Shown: positions 12,236 to 22,845 of the stretch, one piece after another
Position numbering within the stretch: the first letter of the stretch is position 1
How the letters are laid out: each line of letters opens with the position of its first letter
The notes under the pieces: model-generated
What the model was told of the DNA's origin: nothing
The model's database searches: none
The model's input: the letters and a program-made list of their open reading frames with translations, nothing else
Made by a program: the position numbers and the translations under genes
From: Brassica napus
Taxonomy: Eukaryota; Streptophyta; Magnoliopsida; Brassicales; Brassicaceae
Assembly (NCBI RefSeq): GCF_020379485.1
Contig: NC_063447.1
Coordinates: 60,687,452-60,751,451, forward strand
DNA length: 64,000 nt
Reading direction: 5' to 3'

Positions 12236-13150
12236 ATGATGCAGTACCAAGAACTTGCTCTTCAAAGAAGCTTCAGCTTCAACTCAAGCAAGATCAATCC
12301 GGCCAACTCTCCGGCTCGTGGCCTACACGCCCGTTCTCCTTCCTCGACCACTTTGATCCCAACCATCCCTCACCACGAACTCTTCCTCGTACCCTGCCGT
12401 AATTGCTCCTCCTCATCCTCTTCCCACCGACCAGTCTCCTCCTCTTCTTCCACTAACAAAACCGTGAAAGTCACCGTGAAGCTTCCATCCTTCTTACGTT
12501 CTCTCATGAACCTCATTAACCTCCCCACATGCAACGTCCTCTCGCTTCCTTCTCCTCCATCTTCTTCCTCCAGCGTCTCTAACCAGCTGATCTCGCTCGT
12601 CAGGGGTGGATCCTCTTCCCTCGGGAGAAGAGTCACCGGAACGTTGTACGGGCACAGGAGAGGCCACGTCACGTTCTCTGTCCAGTACGGTCCGAGATCA
12701 GACCCGGTGCTGCTCTTGGACTTAGCCATGTCAACGGCTACTCTCGTCAAAGAGATGGCGTCAGGGCTAGTCAGGATCGCGTTGGAGTGCGAGAAACGTC
12801 ACCGTTCCGGGACCAAGCTTTTCCAGGAGCCTAAGTGGACAATGTATTGCAACGGGAGGAAGTGCGGTGCGGCCGTGTCGCGTGGAGGCGCGTGTACCGA
12901 GTCGGATTGGCGCGTGTTGAACACGGTGTCTAGGGTTACGGTTGGAGCTGGAGTTATTCCGACGGCGAAGAGTATTGATGACGTGTCCGGTGATGGTGGT
13001 TTCGGTGGTGGAACGGAGCTTGGGGAGTTGTTGTATATGAGAGGTAGGTTCGAACGAGTCGTGGGGAGTCGTGACTCGGAGGCTTTCTACATGATGAACC
13101 CTGACAAAAACGGAGGTCCAGAACTCAGTATTTTTCTTCTTAGAATATGA
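12236..13150 (+). CDS. MIZ1: MIZU-KUSSEI 1 (DUF617) protein
   Basis: An intronless 304-aa frame. The N-terminal ~130 residues are low-complexity and rich in Ser and Pro. The conserved DUF617/MIZ1 domain runs from about residue 132 (RRVTGTLYGHRRGHVTFSVQ) through LLLDLAMSTATLVKEMASG to the C-terminus (RFERVVGSRDSEAFYMMNPD). In Arabidopsis MIZ1 is required for root hydrotropism and associates with the endoplasmic reticulum; that role is transferred by homology. Two ATGs occur in tandem (12236 and 12239), and the first is used here. The GC content is much higher than the flanks, as for a conserved intronless gene. Position after NUP93 matches At2g41660. Confidence 0.95.
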   Translation: MMQYQELALQRSFSFNSSKINPANSPARGLHARSPSSTTLIPTIPHHELFLVPCRNCSSSSSSHRPVSSSSSTNKTVKVTVKLPSFLRSLMNLINLPTCNVLSLPSPPSSSSSVSNQLISLVRGGSSSLGRRVTGTLYGHRRGHVTFSVQYGPRSDPVLLLDLAMSTATLVKEMASGLVRIALECEKRHRSGTKLFQEPKWTMYCNGRKCGAAVSRGGACTESDWRVLNTVSRVTVGAGVIPTAKSIDDVSGDGGFGGGTELGELLYMRGRFERVVGSRDSEAFYMMNPDKNGGPELSIFLLRI

Positions 13151-16100
13151 ATATGTCTTTATTGACGTATTATTTTATATTTTGGATCAATTATTGTTGT
13201 TTCGTGAAATATATGTAAACGATAGTGAGAAGGCCTAGGAGGTACGTACGCTAGGTTTTTTCAAATTGTTTATTATGTGGTGTTTTGGTGGTTGTTTTGG
13301 CAGCAAGTTTTGTATTTTTGTTACGTGTAATAATAAGTACGTGGTTGATTAAGTGCAAGGCATGAAGATCCCCACATGGTCCGTCATGATTAATGCCAAG
13401 ATTAAGACTTTTGTTGTCTTTTACGTAAAACACAGCGGCAATTTAGGTTTAAATTATACTCAGATACATGATGATGTTTTGACTGATTTCACGAAGATTA
13501 AAAGTTCTATTTTTTTCCAAAAATTAACTTTGCAAACATAATTTAAAAATCATTCAACCAACTAAAAAAATAATTGTAAAATCTAATTGATTACACAGTT
13601 TTCCATAAAATTAAAAATAATATAAATATATCAAAACTTCATCTATTTTGAAACAACAAATATATTCTAAAACATTAACTATTATGAAACCGAAGGAGTA
13701 CAAAAGGTGGGTTGCTTCTGAGTTGTTACGTGTAACAGTCAATTCTTAACCAAACACATTTTATGTTTTGATTCAAGATATAGCACATGTTTTCAAAAAA
13801 AAAATTGAAGCACGGATATGACATATTAGACCATCAAATTAACGAGTTACACTTGCGGGCTGTATAAAAAACTATACATAAGTTTTCACTTTTTATGTGG
13901 ATGAATAAATTTAAAACAAAATGTCAATTAAAAAGATAAATTTATAAACATACGAGAGCTTTAGTTTGCTAACATGAGTTCATGTAAATGAACATTAAAT
14001 CAGCTGGTTTACATAAGAAATTACTAGAGCTTGATACGCGCATACGTGTGGATATTAGTTCTTACACTTTTATACATTGATATTTGTTTTTCATAATTAG
14101 TGTTATATATTTTAGATGGTCGTAATATAACTAATTGTATTCAAAATACATTGGACCGAATAGAGTAATATGATTATTTTTGGTACAAATATCCAAACCA
14201 GTTTCATATATATTTGTTATTTAATATTTTTAAGTTCCTATACAGCAGAACCGAACTAATCTAAGCCTAGAAAAACTCAACTCAAAATCCACACATAAAT
14301 TTATAATATTCGGGCCAAATTAAAAAAAAACAATATTGATACATGAAAAGAACAATCTGTACCTAAATGGATAGTCAATGTTCATGCTTAACTGATTTTA
14401 TAAACTAATAAAAATGACTCTTTGTATGTGTTTGGCTAAATTAAGTGAAATATAAAGAATTTTTTTATTTATTAAAATAATTATATGCAGTGAAAAATTA
14501 AGTGACAATAAATGTAATAATTTTATTATTTTTTTGATTTAAGTTATTAGTTTATTCACAAAAAATGTCTTTGAATTATATTTTTGGCTACGTAATTTTT
14601 TACCGATTAAAACTAAAATAAAAAAAAATTTAGTAAAACAAACTAAACCGAAGGTTTAACCATATGCAAAATCCAGTTATTTTACATTTTTGATTTTATA
14701 ATTGACACAAATTGTTGATTAATTAATACATAAAAATATGCACTATTATTACTATGGTAGTACAATTAATGATGTGATGTATTATTAATGTAATATAATT
14801 AATGAAATTGTTAAATTGAATGAAATATTGAAAGACAATTAATGTAATTATATAATGAAATTACTAAAAGGACATTATAGTTCTTTTTTTATACTGCTAT
14901 CTATTTTCCAAACAATTCTTATTTACACTGCTATCCATGTTTTCAAACAATACCAAAATGTACTTTGTTTTAATAATATAGATAACTATACATACAATTT
15001 TTTGCAATATTTTCGGATTCCATATTGATTTTTTGTACATGGATGTCATATAGAAATATACATATGAAGTATAAAACATGGGCTATATGTGAAATAACCA
15101 AAATAAAAACTAAAATTATCGAGAGATGGTGGAAAAAGATAGAAAGAAAAAAGAAGAGAGATAATGTGATTTTGGTTACTTTGTGAATTTTGTTTTATTT
15201 TAGTAATTAGGTGCAATTTCTCTTAATAAAACAACCCGAAAATAGAGGAGTGGATTACGAAAAAGTTGGTGGGAAAGAGCTCAAACCCCATAGGATTTGG
15301 CATTATTATTGGTCATCAAAATGTCTGAAAAGTGAAAATTCTTCAACGTCAGCAAAGCCAAAAAATAGCTTTTAGGAAAGTTTCCTTCATTCAGTATTAG
15401 GACCACATCTTTTGTTTTTGGTACACATATTTATGATTTTATATCATTTTATGGGGCCACATTTTGCCAAAATCCCTTTTAGGAAAGTTTTTTTTTTTTT
15501 TTTGAGAAAATGCTTTTAGGAAAGTTTAGAGACCAGTTTGATGATATTTGTGTTGGATCCACAAGTACAATCGCCATTCCCATGTGTAGCATCTATATAT
15601 GATTCAAACTGATCCGGTAATTCTATAACAACACTCTTCTAACCGGTTGATAGCAAACCATACTTGACTATATACAAAAGAATACATCACTAGTACTTCT
15701 GGTTTGTTTTTTGGGTCTCAACAGATGATCAACTCCTAGTAGATGTATTTCTTACTAGTTAATAGTTACATGATGATTTGCTAAACAAATTAGTTTTTTC
15801 TGTTTCAAATTAGTAAAAAAACAAGTATTCTAAATATTAAGAACGTTAGCAATAATTAGTGGGCTACGTATTAATCATGCATATACCCTATATATATGAA
15901 ATATTAAAATGGATAATTAACTAGTTTACAAATACATATGGTCCAATACGTATACGCGTCATAGCTAGATTAGATAAAGCAGATCATGTAGAGACAGAAA
16001 TGTAGAGGTTGCAGTAATGAGTTTCCCATAAAAAAGGAAGCAATGGTCCAAAAAGATTGTGAAGGAGATGCATGTGATAGGCTGGTAGCTTTCTGAGTTA

Positions 16101-17892
16101 ACTGCAAAAAGTTCAACATCAGCCCGAAAATGCATGTGTTAACAAAACTATTTCAGTATGCATGTGCTAACTTTTTTATATTAATAGCAGCTCAATTTCC
16201 AAAAAAATACATTAATATATACAGTTCCAAAGTAATAAAGCTTCTCCACAGACCGATTCGAAAGATCTTTTTTTTTTGGTGTAAATTCGAAAGATCTTTG
16301 CCATAATCAGGTCTGTCGTTCACTTTCTACTTAATTTAACAACTACGCATGCATATATAACTTGCGTGGACCGAAACAAAATAAACTAAAATGCTCAAAC
16401 AAACAAGTAGACAATAGTAGTAATATCTACCCATCATTTACTCGTACTACTTAAATTTGGTAACTGACGGCAAAAATATCGTAAGGTATGTGGCTAGCTA
16501 TAGCTAGTGCTATCCATCTTTAACTGAGGTAATTAAACGATACATTATCCGTACATATAATACAATTTGTTTCATTATTGAATATAGCTTGCATAACCTG
16601 ATTACAGATACAACACATCATGAACATGACACAGTGAACATATGCTTCACCTTAACGATTTTAAAAATGACGCTTTTTCTTCGGGCAGATCTAATCTGTG
16701 TCGTGTACACTTCTGTCTTCGTATGAACCTCATCTCTCTCTATACGGATCTCTTTGCGACATTTCTATAAATATATATAACTTTTTCCAGTAGAAAATAA
16801 ATTGCCTAGTGAAAAATTAAAGTAATTAGTATACAAGAGAATATTAAAACTAAAATTTATATATATAACAATTTTTGAAAAGAAAATTACAGCAACGGTT
16901 TCTAATATTGTTTCATTTGATTGTTAAAGGAATTAAAACAAAAAAAATTATTGATTTAAACAAGGCGATGTAATTTTACATCTGTCAAAATACTAATTTT
17001 TGATAAATATTAATTTGTTAAAAATAAAATTATACTCTCTCCGTTTCAAAAGGATACATGTTATAGAAAAAAAAATTGTTTCATAAAGATGTATTTTTTA
17101 TATTTTCTAAATTAAAAATATAATAATGATACGATATCAAAGAATTTGATGATTTTTGTGACATAATATATTTTATATGAAAGTATAATTTATTAAAATA
17201 GACAAAAAATTTTTTATTAAAATAAATATTATATAGACACATCGAAGTATAAAAATTTCACTTCGTGATAAAAAAAATTTGACAGCATTTCGTGATAGTT
17301 AAACGATTATAAATAAAATATTTAAATATTCATATAAAATTACATGTCACATAAAGGAATTATGAATCCTATAACAGTTAGGAAAACTAAATTACTAAAA
17401 GAACAGTTTGCTATGTGCACACCATTGTTATTTGCCTATGTTATGTTCGTACTGTTTGGCCTAATTGGTAAATACGTTTTATGAAAACTGTTCTTTTTTT
17501 TTTTTTCGTTTTGACGTCGATGAAAACAATTCCTACAAATATTTTTCTTTTCTATCTTATATCGTGAAGGATAAATATGTTACCATCAGTACGATATCTG
17601 CAAACGGCAGGCATTATAATATTGTGGAGCAATGCGCTTTTTTGGCTGGCAAATCTGAGTTCTACATTGTTTATGATTAATTAATCAATGTTTATAGGGC
17701 TCCACTTATATAATTAAATAATTAATGAGTGTTAATACTAATATAAAAAACAGAAAGTTTTACATTATTTATTTTGAATTTGGATATTTTAACATGGATT
17801 ACTTCTTGATAAAATAGTGAAACTACTGTAACATGTATATCTAGTGGTTATATAGTGGATCCAACATAAAAGAGAAATCACTTCGGACAAGC
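13151..17892. other. Large AT-rich gene-free region
   Basis: I find no supported gene in 4.7 kb. It holds scattered MITE debris: an end reading TATGAAACCGAAGGAGTA near 13683-13700, and a start CTCTCTCCGTTTCAAAAGGA near 17036-17055, of the type seen in plant CTCCCTCCGTTTC MITEs. A local duplication of CTTTTAGGAAAGTTT occurs near 15360-15530. Short open frames at 14897-15079 (minus) and 17465-17680 (plus) have no recognisable features. Confidence 0.5.
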
Positions 17893-19407
17893 TTAGAGCA
17901 TGTTTACTCGAGGCTCTTAAGAGCACTTCTTAGTATATTCAGCATTTAAATTAAATGGAAAATAGGAAATTAGTTAAGAGTTGAGTCTTAATTAAGGCAT
18001 TTAAGAATCGAGCCTTGTGGGAGGCGTGTCAATAGGAGAGATGAGAGAGGCGCGGTGTTTCGAAAACAAAGAAAGAGAAACGTCGATTCTGTTTTTCGTT
18101 TTTTCTCTTCAACGAAGGAAAGAAAGAGGAGATCGCGTGGACGATGAATCTCCTCGGTGCTCGTCGTCGTCGATTCTTCTCATCGGTGGCTCTCCTCGTC
18201 GATTCTTCTCATCGGTGGCTCTCCTCTTCGTTTGTCGGTTGTTTTCCTCGACGAATCTTGGTGATTCGGTGGCTATCCTCGTAGAACGACGGTGGCTATG
18301 GTGGAGGGATAAAATCTGTGGCTCTCTCCGAGGATGATAATCGGCGGTTGCTGCTGATTGCAATCGAAAGGTGACCTCTAAATTTTTTCTAATTTCTCAT
18401 ATTTGCATGTCTTTGATTTTGGTTCTTCCTGTTGAGACTTTTGAGAGTTTGTTTGCGATTCCTTATTTTTTTAGGTTGATTGTTAAGGTGAACTCCATTG
18501 TTTGTTTTTAATTTCTCAATGAGGAAAATCGCAAGCTTTTTGAAACTTTTTCATCATTCGGTTGAGACCTTTGAAACTTTTGTTTCCAATTCCTAATTTC
18601 TTAAGCTCGAGACTGATGTTGAGAATTTTCGTTTCAGATAATGAGAAAGAACTTCAAAGGATCCTGGAGAACCGAAAGAACCCGGAGAGATTCTTTGTTT
18701 CTTTACAAGGAAGAACTTCAAAGGATCCTGGAGAAACGATCACGTAAGTCTAATTCAGAAGGAACGTTTTATTTTTTCATATGGGTTCTGCGAGGAAGTT
18801 ACTGACATTGTTGTTGGTTTTTTTCAAATGAGTTTTGAGCGTACAAATGGTTCAGAGGAGAGGACAAGTTGCTCTGCTCACGTTCTGTACATGTACAAGC
18901 TCCTCTGCTCACGTTCCACGGTAAATCCAAATGTCTCTTTGATCTGTTAGAATGATTTAAGTCTTTTAATCCTTGTTTGAATTGAAGTGGATGGTGAAAT
19001 AAATGTTTAGGTTAGTGATGGTTGTGCTAGTAAGGAAAGAGAACTTATGGTTGTGTTAGTAATAAATCCAAATTGCTCTTTGCTCTGTTAGATTGATCTA
19101 AGTCTTGTAATTCTTGTTTGAATTGAAGTGGATGGTGTAATAAATGCTTGCGTTAGTGATGGTTGGTGAAAGTCGATGGTTGTTAGATATATGTCAAGTC
19201 CTTCTTCTCTTAACTGTGATGAATTGTCTCAGCTGTGATGAATGTGTTTAGGTATATGTCAAATCCTCTTCCCTCTATTAAACGCAAAGCTCCTTCTATT
19301 CTTTATCATAAACACCTTCTCTCTGATCTTCTCTTCCATCTTAACGCAAAGCTCCTTCTCTTCTCTTCCTTCTTCTTGTCTTTCTGTCATCTTATCCATA
19401 TTCTGAT

Positions 19408-20286
19408 ATGGATTGTAATCCATTTCCGAGTGGTTCTAATTTTGTTGATCTTCTTCAAAGTCAACAAGAAAGTGTCTTTAGTGCATCACAAGTTCCTTAT
19501 TATGTAAATCAATCTACTGAAGATTGCAACCTCGGTAAAGAGACTCCTGTTGAGCGTAGAGAACGTAGGAAATGGACTCCTTCAGATGATATTTTGCTCA
19601 TCAGTTCATGGTTTAATACGAGCAAAGATCCTGTCGTGGCAAATGAGCAAAGATCAGGTGCATTTTGGAAGAGAATTGCAGCCTACTTCGCGGCAAGCCA
19701 GAAGGTTTCAGGGTGCGAACAGAGAGAGCCAATGCACTGCAAGCAAAGGTGGCAGAAGATTAACGACCTCGTCTGCAAGTTCTGTGGCTCGTACGAAGCT
19801 GCAACCAGAGAGAAGACAAGCGGACAAAATGACGCTGATCTTCTCAAAAAAGCGCATGAGATCTTCTACAACAACCACAAGAAGAAGTTTACCCTTGAGT
19901 ATGCGTGGCTGGAGCTGCGAAATGACCAGAAATGGTCTGATCTTTCAAGCTCAAAACAGTCTTCAAGTTCAAAAAAGAGGAAGTTGGACGATGGTGCACA
20001 ATCATCAACATCTCACGCGACTGAAAGCAAGATGTCCGCATGTGATGAAGGCCTGAATCGTCCCCCGGGTGTGAAGGCATCTAAGGCACGGGGTAAGAAG
20101 ACTGATGAGGGGAAGGGCCTGTCTGAGTTTCAGACAATGTGGTCGATAAGGCAGAAGGATCTTGTCATGAAAGAAAGGCTGTCCAAGATGTCTCTGCTTG
20201 GGAATCTTGTTGCAAACAAAGATACATTGTCCGAGAGTGAGGAAGCTCTAAAGAATAAGCTGATTGAGGAGTTGTTGTATGTTTGA
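19408..20286 (+). CDS. PIF/Harbinger ORF1: Myb/SANT-like DNA-binding protein
   Basis: A 292-aa open frame, starting at ATG 19408 (MDCNPFPSGSNFVDLLQSQ). A trihelix/SANT-like domain begins near residue 50 (RRKWTPSDDILLISSWFN) and continues through FWKRIAAYF and CKQRWQKINDLVCKF. A charged C-terminal half follows (LLKKAHEIFYNN, KKRKLDDG, then a helical end KNKLIEELLYV). Pong/Harbinger ORF1 proteins bind the element ends and help carry the transposase into the nucleus. In plant genome annotations such proteins are often mislabelled 'glutathione S-transferase T3-like'. Its position upstream of the transposase, inside matched TIRs, supports the assignment. Confidence 0.88.
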   Translation: MDCNPFPSGSNFVDLLQSQQESVFSASQVPYYVNQSTEDCNLGKETPVERRERRKWTPSDDILLISSWFNTSKDPVVANEQRSGAFWKRIAAYFAASQKVSGCEQREPMHCKQRWQKINDLVCKFCGSYEAATREKTSGQNDADLLKKAHEIFYNNHKKKFTLEYAWLELRNDQKWSDLSSSKQSSSSKKRKLDDGAQSSTSHATESKMSACDEGLNRPPGVKASKARGKKTDEGKGLSEFQTMWSIRQKDLVMKERLSKMSLLGNLVANKDTLSESEEALKNKLIEELLYV

Positions 20287-20334
20287 GTTTAGAACCACTG
20301 TCTGTTGTTTGTTCTTATGTTTTATGTAGTTCTG

Positions 20335-20575
20335 TTTAAGTTTCAGTTTCTTGTTCTGTTTAAATTTCAGTTTCTTGTTGTGTTTAAGTGGTTCTCATGG
20401 TGTTAAATTTCAGTTTCTTGTTGTGTTTAAGTGGTTCTCATCGACAAAATTTCAGTTTCTTGTTGTGTGAAATTTTAGTTTCTTGTTGTTCTAGTTCTGT
20501 TTAAATTTCAGTTTCTTGTTGTTCTAGTTCTGTTTAAATTTCAGTTTCTTGTTGTTCTTGTTATATTTAAAATGT
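20335..20575. repeat. TTTCAGTTTCTTGTTGT minisatellite inside the PIF element
   Basis: Irregular tandem copies of TTTCAGTTTCTTGTTGT with linkers such as TCTAGTTCTGTTTAAA fill this interval, directly downstream of the ORF1 stop. No coding potential is seen. Confidence 0.8.
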
Positions 20576-20639
20576 TCATGTTTCTTATGCAGGTGAGAGA
20601 GTAAAGACGACAGTCACATGTGAAAGAATGAAGATAAAG

Positions 20640-21190
20640 GTCACGGGTTTGTGGAGACAGTACACGTTGGGAAAGAAGAGATCAGGTCTGAGAAGTGTGT
20701 TTGTGGAGACAGTACACGGGTTTGTCACGGGTTTGTGGAGAGTACATGGGTTTGTCGTTTAGAGTTCTCACGGGTATGTCTTGTAACTGACAATGTATGT
20801 GTGTGTCACGGGTTTGTGCTTTAGAGTTCTCACGGGTATGTCTTGTAACTGACAATGTATGTGTGTTGTATATGAAAGAAGACACTTTAGTTGCTCACGG
20901 GTTTAAACTGCATTCTCACCATTCTCATTATATATTGCATCAGACACTTCTCATTTCACATATCTCACCATTCTCATTATCAAAACACTTCTCATTTCTC
21001 ATTTCTCATTTCTCACCATTCTCATTATCAAAACACTTCTCACCATTATCATTATCAAAACATTTCTCATTTTCTCATTTCTCACCATTCTCATTGCTCA
21101 TGGGTTTAAACTGCATTTCTCACCATTCTCATTTCTCACCATTCTCATATCTCACCGCATCAGACATCTCTCATTTCTCACCATTCTCGT
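20640..21190. repeat. Two further tandem-repeat blocks between ORF1 and the transposase
   Basis: From about 20640 to 20890, CACGGGTTTGTGGAGA-type units recur, including a near-perfect 61-bp-period duplication (TAGAGTTCTCACGGGTATGT at 20761 and 20822). From 20915 to 21190 the plus strand is a degenerate array of CTCACCATTCTCATT/TCTCATTT units. Two frames stay open across it only because the unit lacks stops, so I treat them as artefacts. Confidence 0.8.
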
Positions 21191-21234
21191 TCTAAACAAC
21201 TCTCAATTCTACATTATCCAAAAAAAATCATCTC

Positions 21235-22551
21235 ATGGCATCTTTTTCTCATAATGATCTTGACACATCACTTGATGAAGCTTTTGATCAATATTTTGAT
21301 CAACAGCTCGACCAAGCATTTGAGAATTTGTGTAATAATTATGGTGAACAAGAAGACGCAAGGAAGACAAGAAAAAAACGAGAATTTATCGAAAGAAATC
21401 GTGAAGAAGGCCATCTCCGGTTATGGAATGATTATTTCAGTGACACTCCAACATATCCCGAAAATCTATTCCGACGACGATTTAGAATGAACAAGCCATT
21501 GTTCGTGCATATTGTTGATCGCCTCTCCAATGAAGTTCAATTCTTTCGTCAAAAGAAAGACGGTCTCGGAAGGCTTGGTCTCTCAACACTTCAAAAGTGT
21601 ACAGCGGCTATTCGTGTGTTGGCATATGGTTCTGCGCTTGATGCGGTCGACGAATACCTAAGGCTCGGTGCAAGCACTGCTCGGTTATGTGTGGAAAATT
21701 TTGTGGACGCAATAATAGATTTGTTCGGCGATGAGTACCTAAGAAGACCGACCCCGAATGATCTTCAACGTCTACTTCATATAGGAGAGCTTCGTGGTTT
21801 TCCCGGGATGATAGGAAGCATCGATTGTATGCATTGGGAATGGAAGAATTGTCCCACCGCTTGGAAAGGACAATATTCTCGTGGTTCTGGAAAACCCACC
21901 ATCGTTTTAGAGGCGGTTGCTTCATATGATCTCTGGATATGGCATGCGTTTTTTGGACCTCCAGGTACCTTAAACGATATCAATGTTCTTGATCGCTCAC
22001 CTGTTTTTGATGACATAATAAATGGTCAAGCTCCGCAAGTGAATTTCTCGGTCAACGGAAGAGAGTATCATTTGGCTTACTATCTCACCGATGGTATTTA
22101 TCCGAAATGGGCAACTTTTATCCAATCTATTCCAATTCCACAAGGACCGAAAGCAGTTTTATTTGCTCAACGTCAAGAAGCTGTTCGAAAAGATGTCGAG
22201 CGTGCTTTCGGAGTCTTGCAAGCTCGATTTGCCATTGTTAAAAATCCCGCACTTTTTTGGGATAAAGTCAAGATTGGGAAGATTATGAGAGCATGTATCA
22301 TACTCCATAATATGATAGTACAAGACGAACGAGATGAATACACTCAATTTGATGTTTCAGAATTCCAACAAGGAGAAGGCAACGGAAGTTCACATGTCGA
22401 TCTCACCTATTCTACAGACATGCCTACAAATATCGCCAATATGATGGATGTTCGAACTAGAATTCGTGATAGACATGTGCATCAACAACTGAAAGCTGAT
22501 TTGGTTGAACATATCTGGTCTACATGTGGACGTGATCAAGACAACAACTGA
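21235..22551 (+). CDS. PIF/Harbinger DDE transposase (HARBI1/ALP1-like nuclease)
   Basis: A 438-aa uninterrupted frame. After an acidic N-terminus comes a helix-turn-helix-like stretch (LFRRRFRMNKPLFVHIV; STLQKCTAAIRVLAYG). The DDE_Tnp_4 nuclease core follows. The first catalytic Asp is in MIGSIDCMHWEWKNCP, the second in GTLNDINVLDRSPVFDD, and the Glu in RKDVERAFGVLQARF. All three acidic residues and the spacing typical of PIF transposases are present, so the enzyme looks catalytically competent. HARBI1-family proteins cut DNA at the TIRs and generate 3-bp TTA/TAA duplications, which is what flanks this element. Confidence 0.93.
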   Translation: MASFSHNDLDTSLDEAFDQYFDQQLDQAFENLCNNYGEQEDARKTRKKREFIERNREEGHLRLWNDYFSDTPTYPENLFRRRFRMNKPLFVHIVDRLSNEVQFFRQKKDGLGRLGLSTLQKCTAAIRVLAYGSALDAVDEYLRLGASTARLCVENFVDAIIDLFGDEYLRRPTPNDLQRLLHIGELRGFPGMIGSIDCMHWEWKNCPTAWKGQYSRGSGKPTIVLEAVASYDLWIWHAFFGPPGTLNDINVLDRSPVFDDIINGQAPQVNFSVNGREYHLAYYLTDGIYPKWATFIQSIPIPQGPKAVLFAQRQEAVRKDVERAFGVLQARFAIVKNPALFWDKVKIGKIMRACIILHNMIVQDERDEYTQFDVSEFQQGEGNGSSHVDLTYSTDMPTNIANMMDVRTRIRDRHVHQQLKADLVEHIWSTCGRDQDNN

Positions 22552-22845
22552 GTATCGATGCCTCTTTTAAATTATTATCGTTTATTTTAGTAATCTTTGT
22601 TTTTATGTTTTTATTTTAAAAGCTATGTTTAAAATGTTATATTTCACTATATTTTATGTAATAAATAAATTTTAGTTTCAATTAAAAATTATTTAATAAT
22701 TTTTTTTTAAGAACCCTTAATTTAAGAATCTAACATTGGAGGACTAAAAAATAGAAGTTTCTTAGCATTACCTCTAAACTTAGTTTTAATACTAAAAAAT
22801 TGACTAAGAAACTTCAAAGGGGTTATAGCAATGCACATGCTCTTA

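Larger units (their letters stand above)
17896..22842 (+). mobile_element. PIF/Harbinger (Pong-like) transposon with both ORFs open, 4947 bp
   Basis: The left end is GAGCATGTTTACTCG and the reversed right end is GAGCATGTGCATTGC; the outer 8 bp are identical. TTA is present on both sides (17893-17895 and 22843-22845), the 3-bp target duplication characteristic of PIF/Harbinger and Tourist elements. Inside lie a Myb/SANT-like ORF1 (19408-20286) and a DDE transposase (21235-22551), both on the plus strand and both free of stops. These are the two proteins an autonomous Pong-type element needs. The 17.9-19.4 kb leader contains a 29-bp tandem duplication (starting 18171 and 18200) and repeated GAACTTCAAAGGATCCTGGA blocks near 18650 and 18713. 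Confidence 0.93.

Noticed and set aside
17036..17260. Possible complete CTCCCTCCGTTTC-type MITE
   Set aside because: The left end is recognisable, but I could not find a matching inverted right end or a TA duplication, so only the fragment is mentioned.
20797..21195. Overlapping 132-aa and 72-aa frames rich in HFSPFSL / HYQNTSH repeats
   Set aside because: They are translations of the TCTCACCATTCTCATT tandem repeat inside the PIF element; openness follows from the repeat unit lacking stops.
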